Assembly (NCBI GenBank): GCA_044226395.1
Contig: JBGAHD010000004.1
Span: forward strand, 591,034-655,033
Direction of reading: 5' to 3'
Source: JBGAHD01 sp044226395
GTDB taxonomy: Bacteria; Pseudomonadota; Gammaproteobacteria; Xanthomonadales; Ahniellaceae
DNA length: 64,000 bases
Positions 45,071-53,950 of this stretch are shown in pieces (within the stretch, counting starts at the first letter, position 1; each line of letters begins with the position of its first letter). The notes under the pieces are model-generated. The model saw only the letters and a program-made list of their open reading frames with translations. It did no database searches and was not told the origin of the DNA. The position numbers and the translations under genes were made by a program.

Positions 45071-46456
45071 TCAGACCTCGGCGCTCATGCCCGGCTGCGT
45101 GAGCGTGACCGCGCAGCCGTAGTCGTGCTTGAGGCGCTCGGCGAGCACGCCGCGCGCCTTGTCCTCGCCATGCACCAAGTACACGGGCGGCCGGCCGTTG
45201 ATGTGGCCATACCATTCGAGCAGGCCCGCTTGATCGGCGTGCGCGGAAAGTCCGCCCACGGTGTGCCGCTGCGCCTTGACGATGATCTTCTCGCCGAAGA
45301 TGTGCACGCTCTTGGCGCCATCGACGAGTTCGCGGCCCAGCGTACCCGCGGCCTGATAGCCGACGAAGATCACATGCGTGTTCGGTCGCCACAGGTGATG
45401 ACGCAAGTGATGGACGATGCGTCCGCCATTGCACATGCCCGACCCCGCGATGATGATGCAGCCGCCGCGCTGTTCGTTGAGCAGGCGCGACTGATCGGGT
45501 TCGATCGAAATCTCGAGATTGCGCATCTTGAACGGTTGCTGGCGTCGCCACAGCGCGAGCGTCTGTTCGTCGAACAACTCGGTGTGACGCTCGTAGATGT
45601 CCACGACCTTGGCCGCCATCGGCGAGTCGAGCACGATGCGCCAGCGATCGAGTTCCCATTCCTCGTAGTGCTGGCTCATCCAGTACAGCAGTTCCTGCGA
45701 GCGACCCACGGCGAAGGCGGGGATCAGCACCATGCCGCCTTCCTGACGCGCCTGCTTGAAGGCTTCGCCCAGTTCGCGCACGGTGTCGGCGCGATTGCGA
45801 TGCAGGCGATCGCCATAGGTCGACTCGAGCATGACCATGTCGGCCGAGTCGATGAAGGTCGGATCGCGCAGGATTGGCGTGCCGCGCGGGCCGATGTCGC
45901 CGGAGAACACGAGCTTGCGCGCGTGGCCGCGATCGCCGCCCCAGAGTTCGACGATGGCCGCGCCGAGGATGTGGCCGGCATCGCGCAACTTCACGCGCAC
46001 GCCGGGCAGGATCTCGCGTTCTTCGTCGTAAGGCATGGGCTCGAGCAGGCGCAGCACCTTGCGCACGTCATCGCCGTCATACAAGGGCGAAATGGGCTTG
46101 AGGCCGCGACGCTGGCGTCGGCGGTTTTCCTGCGCGGTGTCGGACTCGGCCAGACGCGCGGCGTCCTCGAGCATGACCCGGGACAATTCGGCCGTGGCGC
46201 GCTGGGTGAAGATCGGCGCGCGGAAGCCGCGCTTGACCAGCAGGGGCAGACGCCCAACATGATCGATGTGCGCGTGCGACAGCACCATGGCATCGATGCG
46301 CGCTGCGTCGAAGCCGAACGCGGCGGCATTGCGCTTGCGCTCATCGCGCCCGCCCTGAATCATGCCGCAGTCGAGCAAGATGCGCTTGTCGCCCACGTGC
46401 ACCAGGTGATTGGACCCGGTGACCTCGCCCGCCGCTCCGAAAAATTCCACGCGCAT
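45071..46456 (-). CDS. MBL-fold beta-CASP nuclease (CPSF-like RNA-processing enzyme)
   Basis: 461 residues. Start at the ATG ending at 46456 (MRVEFFGAAGEVTGSNH). The metallo-beta-lactamase core carries SHAHIDHVGRLP (His61, His63, Asp65, His66), and later metal ligands lie in DAGHILGAAIVEL. The beta-CASP insert includes GSGMCNGGRIVHHLRHHL, and the C-terminal block is GLSAHADQAGLLEWYG. The family includes archaeal and eukaryal CPSF-73-like endoribonucleases and bacterial relatives. Its stop is three bases from the M14 peptidase stop (convergent). Cytosolic RNA or DNA nuclease; exact substrate unknown. Confidence 0.93.
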   Translation of the reverse strand: MRVEFFGAAGEVTGSNHLVHVGDKRILLDCGMIQGGRDERKRNAAAFGFDAARIDAMVLSHAHIDHVGRLPLLVKRGFRAPIFTQRATAELSRVMLEDAARLAESDTAQENRRRQRRGLKPISPLYDGDDVRKVLRLLEPMPYDEEREILPGVRVKLRDAGHILGAAIVELWGGDRGHARKLVFSGDIGPRGTPILRDPTFIDSADMVMLESTYGDRLHRNRADTVRELGEAFKQARQEGGMVLIPAFAVGRSQELLYWMSQHYEEWELDRWRIVLDSPMAAKVVDIYERHTELFDEQTLALWRRQQPFKMRNLEISIEPDQSRLLNEQRGGCIIIAGSGMCNGGRIVHHLRHHLWRPNTHVIFVGYQAAGTLGRELVDGAKSVHIFGEKIIVKAQRHTVGGLSAHADQAGLLEWYGHINGRPPVYLVHGEDKARGVLAERLKHDYGCAVTLTQPGMSAEV

Positions 46457-46586
46457 CACTGTTCTCCGAAGTCGTCCACGCGCAGCATAGCCGGTGCGGC
46501 GGCACTGGCGCGCGTGGGCGCGCGGTGCCACGCTGAGGCCGCGTTGTGACGCGGCGCGCGCGGGCGTTCGCCCGCTGGAGGCGACG

Positions 46587-47096
46587 ATGAACCTGACCCG
46601 ATATGTCCTGGCCGCGACCCTGCTCGCGGGGCTGCTGTGGCCGCGCGCGGCGGCGGCGGGCAGTTACGGTTCCGATGCCGCCGTGCCCGATCTGGCCGAC
46701 GTGGTCACGCGCAGCGATGACTTCGAGCGCTTCGCCAAGGCCCTGAGCGACGCGGGCCTGCTCGACGAATTGCGCAAGCCCGGCCAGTACACCTTGCTCG
46801 CGCCCACCGACGATGCCTTCGATCAATTGCCGGAGGGACGCTGGCAGGCCCTCAGCGCGCCCGAGGGGCGCGAGGCCCTGCGCGCCCTGTTGCGCCGGCA
46901 TGTGGTGACGGGCCTGGTGTCCGCCACGCAACTGGAAACCGCCAAGCAAGTGACCACGATCGACGGCGAAACCCTGCCCGTTTCCCTGGGCGATGGCGGT
47001 GTCCGCATCGGCAAGGCGCAGCTGGTGCGCGGGGACATTGACGCGGCCAATGGCGTGGTCCAAGTGGTCGATCAGCTCCTCGACGACGCGCCTTGA
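46587..47096 (+). CDS. Secreted fasciclin-domain protein
   Basis: 169 residues. GGAGG lies seven bases before the ATG. A signal peptide ends near RAAAAG (about 24). A single FAS1 domain follows, with the H1 block YTLLAPTDDAFDQLP and the H2 block ANGVVQVVDQLL, plus the RRHVVTGLVSA segment between. FAS1 proteins mediate adhesion or act as small periplasmic binding proteins. Divergent from the beta-CASP nuclease gene and followed after 89 bp by rapA. Confidence 0.93.
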   Translation: MNLTRYVLAATLLAGLLWPRAAAAGSYGSDAAVPDLADVVTRSDDFERFAKALSDAGLLDELRKPGQYTLLAPTDDAFDQLPEGRWQALSAPEGREALRALLRRHVVTGLVSATQLETAKQVTTIDGETLPVSLGDGGVRIGKAQLVRGDIDAANGVVQVVDQLLDDAP

Positions 47097-47185
47097 CGCG
47101 CCCGTCGCGAGCCTTTCACGCGCGGCGACTTCATTCCGGGGCCCGCGCTGCGCCATAATCCGCGCCCCTTGTCGCGGATGTCACC

Positions 47186-50035
47186 ATGCAGCGCTTCGCC
47201 CCCGGACAACGCTGGATTTCGATCGCCGAGCCGGAACTGGGTTTGGGCACGCTGCTTCGGCTCGACGGGCGCAATGTCCAGGTGCTGTTCGCCGCGGCCA
47301 ATGTCATGCGCGTCTATGCCGCGGCTTCGGCGCCGCTGACGCGCGCGGAGTTCCGCCCCGGCGATCGCGTCAATACCCAGGGCCAGGCCTTCGTGGTCGA
47401 GGCCGTGGAGGAGCGCGACAACGTGCTGCACTACCGCCGCGGCGAGGCCTGGGTGCCCGAGGGCGCGCTCGATGACGTGCAGAACGTCTCCAAGGCCGGC
47501 GATCGCTTGACCAGCGGCCGCGTCGATCGCCTCGATCGATTCGATCTGCGCCTGTCTGCCTTGACCCGCCGCGCGCACGCGCTGCGGCACGCGGGCTACG
47601 GCATTTTGTCCTCGCGCATCGATCTGATTCCGCATCAGTTGCGCGTGGCCGAGATCGCGTCCAATCGTCGTCCGCCGCGCGTGCTGTTCGCCGATGAGGT
47701 GGGCCTGGGCAAGACCATCGAAGCCAGTCTCGTGATCGCGCGCAGTATCGCCAGCGGTCGCGTCGGCCGCGTGCTGATCCTGGTGCCCGAGGCCCTGGTC
47801 TATCAGTGGTTCGTTGAACTGCTGCGCCGCTTCAATTTGAGCTTTTCGATCTTCGACGCCGAGCGCGTGGAGTCGATCGAGCTGGAGAACGACGGCCGCA
47901 ATCCTTTCCAGGACGAGCAACTGGTCATTACCGACCTGCCCTTCGTGCTGTCCAAGCCCGGCCTCGCCGATCAACTGGCGCACGCGGGCTGGGACATGCT
48001 GGTGGTCGACGAAGCGCATCACCTGCAGTGGTCGCCCGAAGAAACGAGCCCGGGCTATGCCCTGGTCGAACAACTCGCGCGACGCACGCCGGGCGTCCTG
48101 CTGCTCACGGCCACGCCGGAACAGCTCGGTCGCGCGGGACATTTCGCGCGCCTGCGCTTGCTCGATCCAGCGCGCTTTCACGATCTTTCCGCGTATCAGG
48201 CCGAGGCGCATCAGTACGTGGCGTTGTCGGGCCTGGCCGAAGCCCTGCAAGGCGAGCAAGCGCTCGATGCCGAACAACTCGCGCTGCTGCGCCAACTGCT
48301 GACCGACGAACCCGATGTCGAGGCCATGACCGCGCTCGCGCGCGAGGATGCCGCCGGTCGTCGCGAACTGCTGCGGCGCTTGATCGATCGTCATGGCACG
48401 GGTCGTGTGATGTTCCGCAATCGGCGCGCCGTGGTCGGTGGCTTTCCGAAGCGCGAGCCGCTGATCACCATCGCGCCAGCCGATAGCGTCGACGCCGCGC
48501 GTCGCGAGGCCCTGCTCGAGGAATTCCACGGCGATGTCGCGCAACCGCCCTTCGCGCCCGCGCTCAACTACGCCGACGATCCGCGCCTGCCGTGGCTGAT
48601 CGACTTGCTCGATGCGCATCCGCGCGAGAAATTCCTGCTGATCTGCCGCACGCAGCCGAAGCTGCACGCGCTGGAAGAAGCGTTGCGCACGCGGTCGGGC
48701 GTGGCGCTGGCGCGCTTTCACGAAGGCCTGGGCATCGTGCAGCGCGATCGCAACGCGGCGCACTTCGCCGACCCCGAAGGCGCGCGCCTGCTGTTGTGCA
48801 CCGAGATCGGTTCCGAAGGCCGCAACTTTCAGTTCGCGAGTCATTTGATTCTGTGGGATCTGCCGGCCGATCCGGACCTGCTCGAGCAGCGCATCGGTCG
48901 CCTCGATCGCATCGGTCAAAGCAAGGACATCAGCCTGCACGCCTTCGCCGTCGAGGGCAGCGCTCAGCATGCGCTGCTGTCGTGGTTCGATCGCGCGCTC
49001 GATGCGCTGCGCGCCAGCCCCGAGGACGGCCGTGAGTTGCTCAAGCGCTTTGGCGAACGCGTGGTTGATACCGCGCTCGCGTGCGCGCGCGGTCTGCCCG
49101 ACGCCGGCGCGCAGCTCGATGCCTTGATCGACGAGACGCGCAGCGTTCACGAAGAACTGGCCGCGACCATCGCGCGCGGCCGCGATCGTCTGCTGGAACT
49201 CGCCACGCGTCATGCCGACGAGGCCGATCACTTGATGCTGGCCTTGCGCGACGCCGATTCGCGCATCGAGGACGATGATTTCGTCTTGAAGCTGTTCGAG
49301 CACTTCGGCGTGACCGTCGATGAGCTGGGCCCGCGCACGGTGCTGCTCGATCCCGAGATGCTCACCACCGAGGCCTTTCCGGGCCTCGATCAGCCGCGTC
49401 AGGCGACCTTTGATCGCCGCACGGCGCTGGCGCGCGAGGACATGCTGTTCCTGCGCGCCGATCACCCGATGGTCGAAGGCGCGATCGAACTGCTGCTCGG
49501 CAGCGAGGTCGGCAATGCGGTGTTCCTGATCGACGACTCCTTGCCCGCGCGCACGGCGCTGCTGGAAGCGGTGTTCGTGCTCGAATGCGTGGCGCCGGTG
49601 GAACTGGGCATCGAGCGTTTTCTGCCGCCCCTGCCGGTGCGCGCGATGGTCGACTCCAAGCTCGCGGATCGTCGCGAGTACTCGCCGTCGACCTCGACCG
49701 TGGATCGCGCCATGCAGCGCACCATCGATCTCACGCGTTATCGCAAGACCTTGACCGCGCTGATTCCGCCCATGCTCGCGCAAGCGGAGAAGTACGCCGC
49801 CCGCGACGGCGAACGCGAGATCGCGCGCGCGCTCGATCGCGCCGATCTGGCGCTGCGCAGTGAAGTCGATCGCCTGCGCGCCTTGGCCCGCGTCAACCCG
49901 GCCGTGCGCGCCGAGGAAATCGAGAACACCGAACAGGAACTCGAGCGCCTGCGCGAATACCTGCCGCAAGCACGCCTGCGTCTGGATTCGCTGCGCTTCA
50001 TCGGCAGCGGGGATTTTCTGGCCTTGCGGCAATGA
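47186..50035 (+). CDS. rapA: RNA polymerase-associated protein RapA
   Basis: 949 residues (E. coli RapA 968). The N-terminal Tudor-like part (FAPGQRWISIAEPELGLGTLLRLDGRNVQV) is family-specific. A SWI2/SNF2 ATPase follows, with Walker A DEVGLGKTIEA, the DEAH-type box VVDEAHHLQW, LLTATPEQLG as motif III, and the second RecA lobe ending GSEGRNFQFASHLILWDLP and EQRIGRLDRIGQ. RapA binds core RNA polymerase and recycles stalled complexes. The stop overlaps the start of the oxygenase gene by four bases. Confidence 0.96.
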   Translation: MQRFAPGQRWISIAEPELGLGTLLRLDGRNVQVLFAAANVMRVYAAASAPLTRAEFRPGDRVNTQGQAFVVEAVEERDNVLHYRRGEAWVPEGALDDVQNVSKAGDRLTSGRVDRLDRFDLRLSALTRRAHALRHAGYGILSSRIDLIPHQLRVAEIASNRRPPRVLFADEVGLGKTIEASLVIARSIASGRVGRVLILVPEALVYQWFVELLRRFNLSFSIFDAERVESIELENDGRNPFQDEQLVITDLPFVLSKPGLADQLAHAGWDMLVVDEAHHLQWSPEETSPGYALVEQLARRTPGVLLLTATPEQLGRAGHFARLRLLDPARFHDLSAYQAEAHQYVALSGLAEALQGEQALDAEQLALLRQLLTDEPDVEAMTALAREDAAGRRELLRRLIDRHGTGRVMFRNRRAVVGGFPKREPLITIAPADSVDAARREALLEEFHGDVAQPPFAPALNYADDPRLPWLIDLLDAHPREKFLLICRTQPKLHALEEALRTRSGVALARFHEGLGIVQRDRNAAHFADPEGARLLLCTEIGSEGRNFQFASHLILWDLPADPDLLEQRIGRLDRIGQSKDISLHAFAVEGSAQHALLSWFDRALDALRASPEDGRELLKRFGERVVDTALACARGLPDAGAQLDALIDETRSVHEELAATIARGRDRLLELATRHADEADHLMLALRDADSRIEDDDFVLKLFEHFGVTVDELGPRTVLLDPEMLTTEAFPGLDQPRQATFDRRTALAREDMLFLRADHPMVEGAIELLLGSEVGNAVFLIDDSLPARTALLEAVFVLECVAPVELGIERFLPPLPVRAMVDSKLADRREYSPSTSTVDRAMQRTIDLTRYRKTLTALIPPMLAQAEKYAARDGEREIARALDRADLALRSEVDRLRALARVNPAVRAEEIENTEQELERLREYLPQARLRLDSLRFIGSGDFLALRQ

Positions 50036-50688
50036 ACGCGGGGCGCGCAGTCGATTTCACGTTGCGCGCCGAAACCTTCGCCGATGAGGCCACGGGCGAT
50101 GTCGCCATCGCCGAGCGCTTGCGCGCGGATGGCTTGTGCGTCGTCGACGACTTTCTCGATGCGTCGCTGTGCGCGGACTTGCTGTCGCGCGCGCAAGCCT
50201 TGGAGCACGCCGGCGCGTTGATCGCGGCAGGCGTCGGTCAAGGCGCAGCGCGACAATGGCGACCCGAACTGCGCGGCGATCGCACGGCGTGGCTCGATGA
50301 ATCGCGCGATGCCGTGGAGGCCGCGTATCTGGCGCGAATGATGCGGCTGCGCGCGAGCTTAAATCGCGCGACGTATCTCGGCCTCGACGACATCGAGACC
50401 CACTTCGCGCTGTATCCACCCGGCACGCGCTATGGCGTGCATCGCGATCGCTTTCGCGATGATGATCGGCGCGTGGTGTCGAGCGTGTGTTACCTCAACG
50501 CCGATTGGCCCGACGATGCGGGCGGCGCGCTGCGAATCTATCTCGACGCGGAACGCGCGCATTGGCGCGACGTGATGCCGCGCGCGCGACGGCTGGTGGT
50601 GTTTCTCTCCGCCGAGTTCGAGCACGAAGTGCTGCCCGCGACGCGCGCGCGGTGGAGCATCGCCGGTTGGATGCGCGCGCGGGCTTGA
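50032..50688 (+). CDS. 2OG-Fe(II) oxygenase (prolyl-4-hydroxylase type)
   Basis: 218 residues. The double-stranded beta-helix iron motif is HRDRF (HxD) in YPPGTRYGVHRDRFRDDDRR, and the distal His plus 2-oxoglutarate Arg are in FEHEVLPATRARWSIAGW. This is the arrangement of small bacterial prolyl-4-hydroxylase-like enzymes, which hydroxylate protein prolines. The ATG lies inside the rapA stop (four-base overlap), so expression is coupled to rapA; whether the two work together is unknown. Confidence 0.92.
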   Translation: MNAGRAVDFTLRAETFADEATGDVAIAERLRADGLCVVDDFLDASLCADLLSRAQALEHAGALIAAGVGQGAARQWRPELRGDRTAWLDESRDAVEAAYLARMMRLRASLNRATYLGLDDIETHFALYPPGTRYGVHRDRFRDDDRRVVSSVCYLNADWPDDAGGALRIYLDAERAHWRDVMPRARRLVVFLSAEFEHEVLPATRARWSIAGWMRARA

Positions 50689-50695
50689 GTTCGCG

Positions 50696-51295
50696 TTATC
50701 GGGCGCGGCGCGTTGGTGCGTTCGATGCGATGGAGGATTTCGACTTCGTGACCGCGCGCGTAGTCGTCTTCGCTGGCGTTCGCGTTACGCGCTTGGATGC
50801 GGTCTTCGATGTCGACTTCGATGCGGATTTCGATGCGGTATTCGATTCGGACCCCGCATTGCCCTTCGAGGCGACCTTCGCTTTCGTCGCCGACTTTCGC
50901 GCCTTGGCCCCACCGCTCGACTTAGCTCGCTTCACCTCGCGGGCCTCCGGCGGCGGCGCCCACAGCAATTCATCGAGCGTGCGACGCCAGCCATAGCGCG
51001 CCAGATCCACGCGACCGCGCCGCACTTCGACGCCTTCGCGACGCAACCGACGCGTCTGTTCGACGTGGCCGTGCGAGCCTTCCGGAAACGCGATCACGCC
51101 GCCCGAGCGCAGCACGCGAAACCACGGCACGGGCCGATCGTCCGGCGCCTGGCCCAGGGTGCGCCCGACCAGCCGCGCGCGCCCGGGCAGGCCCGCGATC
51201 GCGGCGATCTGGCCATAACTCGACACCCGCCCCGGCGGGATCGTGGCCACGGCCTCGAGGATGGCCAGTTGCTGCGGCGACAAGGGGGCGGTCAT
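50696..51295 (-). CDS. Alkyltransferase-like protein (ATL) with a basic histone-like tail
   Basis: 199 residues. Residues 1-115 are the MGMT/Ada DNA-binding domain: AVATIPPGRVSSYGQIAAIAGLPGRARLVGRTLGQ and VPWFRVLRSGGVIAF. The alkyl-acceptor PCHR is replaced by PWFR (57-60), so it is an ATL protein that flags O6-alkylguanine for repair rather than removing the group. Residues 119-199 are an 80-residue Lys/Ser/Ala/Thr/Arg tail with repeated SKS/ASK/TSK units, like histone H1 or AlgP-type tails. ATLs are normally about 100-110 residues, so the tail is an unusual addition. Convergent with the oxygenase gene. Confidence 0.9.
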   Translation of the reverse strand: MTAPLSPQQLAILEAVATIPPGRVSSYGQIAAIAGLPGRARLVGRTLGQAPDDRPVPWFRVLRSGGVIAFPEGSHGHVEQTRRLRREGVEVRRGRVDLARYGWRRTLDELLWAPPPEAREVKRAKSSGGAKARKSATKAKVASKGNAGSESNTASKSASKSTSKTASKRVTRTPAKTTTRAVTKSKSSIASNAPTRRAR

Positions 51296-51333
51296 TCGCG
51301 TAGCATACCCGCGAAACTTTCCGGGGTAGAGCC

Positions 51334-51738
51334 ATGAATAGCTTCGAAGACGTCCGCGCGCACCTGGCGGCCCAGTACGAACTGCACGACAACGATCCCT
51401 ACGTGATCACCTTCGATCTGGATCTGGACGAAGGCCGCGTGCAAGGCATTTACCTGGCCGAACTCGAAACCGAGGAAGGCCGCAAATACCTGCGCGTGTC
51501 CTCGCCCATCGCGCCCATCGACGCCACCGACGCCATCAAGTGCCTGCGCTTCAACTGGGAACAACGCGTCGGCTACCTGGCCCTGTCCGACATCGACGGC
51601 CAAGCCTACCTGCACCTGTGCGAGAACCGCCCCTTCGCGGGCCTCAGCGCCATCGAACTCGATTTCATCGTGCGCGAAATCGGCGGCCTGGCCGATAGCC
51701 TTGAGCAGGCGATGCAGCGGGGGCGTGACGTCGGCTGA
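51334..51738 (+). CDS. YbjN/CesT-like small protein
   Basis: 134 residues, acidic. The strand-helix pattern (PYVITFDLDLDEGRVQGIYLAEL, KYLRVSSPIAPID, YLALSDIDGQAYLHLCENRPFAGLSAIELDFIVREIGGLADSLEQ) resembles the CesT/YbjN fold of chaperone-like proteins. No specific partner can be named. The ATG follows GGGGTAGAGCC. The gene marks the left edge of the AT-rich SIR2 insertion: composition changes within about 20 bp after its stop. Confidence 0.65.
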   Translation: MNSFEDVRAHLAAQYELHDNDPYVITFDLDLDEGRVQGIYLAELETEEGRKYLRVSSPIAPIDATDAIKCLRFNWEQRVGYLALSDIDGQAYLHLCENRPFAGLSAIELDFIVREIGGLADSLEQAMQRGRDVG

Positions 51739-52795
51739 GCCTCGAGTTTAGTCGCGAATGGGCCTGCCAAGTTGAAGCGCTGAATTGGAAGATCTGATCG
51801 GACTGAAGGTTGCCAATGCCCAGACCTAGCATCACTCTGGTTTTGGGGGCTGGCTCGAGCATCTGGCTCGGATACCCCTGCGGGGAAGTCTTTAGGCAGC
51901 GCCTGCTTGAGTTGCCTGACAAGATCGGACTTCTGCGCAGCGCTGAGGTCGAACATAGGCTCGGAGAATTGAGGGCATTCTGCGAAGCTTTCAGGGGTTC
52001 TCGCGCGTTGTCGATTGATGCATTTCTAGCATCGAGAGCTGACCAGCTTGAGATCGGGAAACTCGCGATTTCTTTGGTCCTTAGGGAGCATGAAGCGGTA
52101 AATCCCAAATTAGACGCGAGGGACACGCCGAGGGACAACTGGTGCGAGTACCTGTTTTCGGGGTTGCTCCCAACACGTCATTCTGCCCTCGATTTTCGCA
52201 ATCTCAATGTGATTACGTTCAACTACGATCGATCTTTTGAGTGGCTGCTTAGGGAAACAATCAGATATCGATACAATCTAGAGAACGATGTTGCGGATTC
52301 CAGCGCCAAGCAATTGGAGATCGTGCATATACACGGGCGAATCGGGTCCCCATTCTCAGGGGATCGTGACTACATTGCTTATGGAGAACCCTTGTCAGGC
52401 CGAACCATTGAGATTGCATCTCGCGACCTAAGGGTTATTCCGGAGCAAAGAGGAGCAGGCGAGCACATAGAACGCGCCAGACAAATGCTCGTTCGTGCGG
52501 ACGCGATAGTGTTCCTCGGGTTCGGATTCGATATCGCGAACCTAGAGTTGCTTGATTCTCAAAAAACATGCTCCATGACTCAGAAGCAGGCTAGTGGCGG
52601 AATCAAGATTCGAAAGATTCATGCGACCTGTTTTGGCCTCAAGGATGCAGAAATCGAATTTGCGGCAAGAAGAACCTCGGGCGTGCGAGACCCTCAATCG
52701 CGTGATCACCGCAGCAGCTTGTTTGCAAGACACAACTGCGTGGATTTGCTGAGGGAAACGTTGATTTTAACTGAGTAGGGTTCCGGCACTCCCGG
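51739..52795. mobile_element. AT-rich single-gene insertion carrying a SIR2-domain gene
   Basis: The segment between the YbjN-like stop (51738) and the pit gene is visibly AT-richer and uses different codons from both neighbours. It holds one gene. No integrase or flanking repeat is seen, so the mode of entry is unknown and the borders are approximate. Confidence 0.6.
51816..52778 (+). CDS. SIR2-like domain protein (candidate anti-phage NADase)
   Basis: 320 residues. ATG at 51816 (MPRPSITLVLGAGSSIWLGYP); a TTG six bases upstream is possible. SIR2 features: the NAD glycine motif GAGSS (11-15), VITFNYDRSFEWLL with the catalytic-type Asn136/Asp138, the active-site His in IVHIHGRIG (171-176), and the late strand AIVFLGFGFDIANLELL (230-246). 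This is the SIR2_2-type family found as NAD-depleting effectors in several defence systems (Thoeris ThsA, DSR, SIR2-pAgo). Here it stands alone, with about 75 C-terminal residues unassigned. The AT-rich composition marks horizontal gain. Defence is inference from family and context. Confidence 0.82.
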   Translation: MPRPSITLVLGAGSSIWLGYPCGEVFRQRLLELPDKIGLLRSAEVEHRLGELRAFCEAFRGSRALSIDAFLASRADQLEIGKLAISLVLREHEAVNPKLDARDTPRDNWCEYLFSGLLPTRHSALDFRNLNVITFNYDRSFEWLLRETIRYRYNLENDVADSSAKQLEIVHIHGRIGSPFSGDRDYIAYGEPLSGRTIEIASRDLRVIPEQRGAGEHIERARQMLVRADAIVFLGFGFDIANLELLDSQKTCSMTQKQASGGIKIRKIHATCFGLKDAEIEFAARRTSGVRDPQSRDHRSSLFARHNCVDLLRETLILTE

Positions 52796-52805
52796 AACAT
52801 CTCGA

Positions 52806-53939
52806 CTACCCAATCGCCCCCATCGCCTTGAACACCTTCACCAGGCCATAGGCCAACACGCCCGTGATCGGGATGGTGAGAATCCACGCCCACACGATGC
52901 GTTCGATCACGGTCAGGCGCAGGGCGCTGGGGTTCTTGGCGAAGCCCACGCCCATGATCGCGGTAGAGATGCTGTGCGTGGTCGACACGGGCATGCCGAA
53001 GTGCGCGGCGACGGACAGGATGGTGGCCGAGCTCGTTTCGGCGGCGAAGCCGTGGATGGGATGGAGCTTGACCATCTTGTGGCCCAGCGTCTTGATGATG
53101 CGCCAACCACCGACCGCGGTGCCGCCGGCCATGACGAAGGCGCAGGTGATCTTGATCCAAGTAGCGATGCCTTGACCGTTGGCTTCGGCCTCGGTCGGGC
53201 GCAGGAAGCTCAACCACGACGGCACGTGGTCGAGCGTGCCCGAGGCGTGCGCCGACACCAGGGCCAGCGCGATGATGCCCATGGTCTTCTGCGCGTCATT
53301 GAGGCCGTGCGCATAACCCATGTAGCCGGCCGACAGCAGCTGCGCCTTGCCGAAGAAGGCATTGACCCAATGCGGTCGCGCCGCGCGCGCGAGCTTGCCG
53401 CCCGCGGAGGCCATGGCCGAAATAATGGCCAGCAGCGCGCCCATGATGAGAATACCGAGGATGAAGCCCGCGACCGGCGAGCTGACCATCGGAATGAAAA
53501 TCTTGTAGAGCAAGCCGCCGCTCTTGTACCAAGGATCGGCCGATTGCGCCCAGATCAGCACGGACCAATTGCCGTCGGCCGCGCCGATCGCCGCGCCGCA
53601 CAGGCCACCGATCAGCGCGTGACTCGACGACGAGGGCAGACCGAACCACCACGTCACCAGATTCCACGCGATGCCGCCGGCGAGGCCGCACATCAAGATA
53701 TCGGACGAGATCGTGACGACACTGGTGTCGACGATGCCCGAGGAAATGGTCTTGGCCACGGCGTCGCCCATGAGCGCGCCGAGCAGGTTCATGCCCGCGG
53801 CCAGACCCACGGCTTGCGTGGGCGTGAGCACCTTGGTGGCGACCACGGTCGCGATCGAGTTGGCCGTGTCATGAAAGCCATTGATGAACTCGAAGACGAG
53901 CGCGACCAGGATGAACAGCAACAGGATCGTCAGTGTCAC
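52806..53939 (-). CDS. pit: Inorganic phosphate transporter, PiT family
   Basis: 377 residues with about ten membrane helices. PiT signature repeats are GFHDTANSIATVVATKVLTPTQAV near the N-terminus and GYAHGLNDAQKTMGIIAL in the middle, each supplying a conserved NDxxN/GxNDxxK-type element. PiT proteins import phosphate (as metal-phosphate) using the proton or sodium gradient. It is preceded by the DUF47/PhoU-like gene 11 bp upstream on the same strand, the usual two-gene unit. Confidence 0.95.
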   Translation of the reverse strand: MTLTILLLFILVALVFEFINGFHDTANSIATVVATKVLTPTQAVGLAAGMNLLGALMGDAVAKTISSGIVDTSVVTISSDILMCGLAGGIAWNLVTWWFGLPSSSSHALIGGLCGAAIGAADGNWSVLIWAQSADPWYKSGGLLYKIFIPMVSSPVAGFILGILIMGALLAIISAMASAGGKLARAARPHWVNAFFGKAQLLSAGYMGYAHGLNDAQKTMGIIALALVSAHASGTLDHVPSWLSFLRPTEAEANGQGIATWIKITCAFVMAGGTAVGGWRIIKTLGHKMVKLHPIHGFAAETSSATILSVAAHFGMPVSTTHSISTAIMGVGFAKNPSALRLTVIERIVWAWILTIPITGVLAYGLVKVFKAMGAIG

Positions 53940-53950
53940 GGGGCACCCGC

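Noticed and set aside
47072..50032. 986-residue minus-strand open frame opposite rapA
   Set aside because: Shadow of rapA; composition typical of antisense frames in GC-rich genes.
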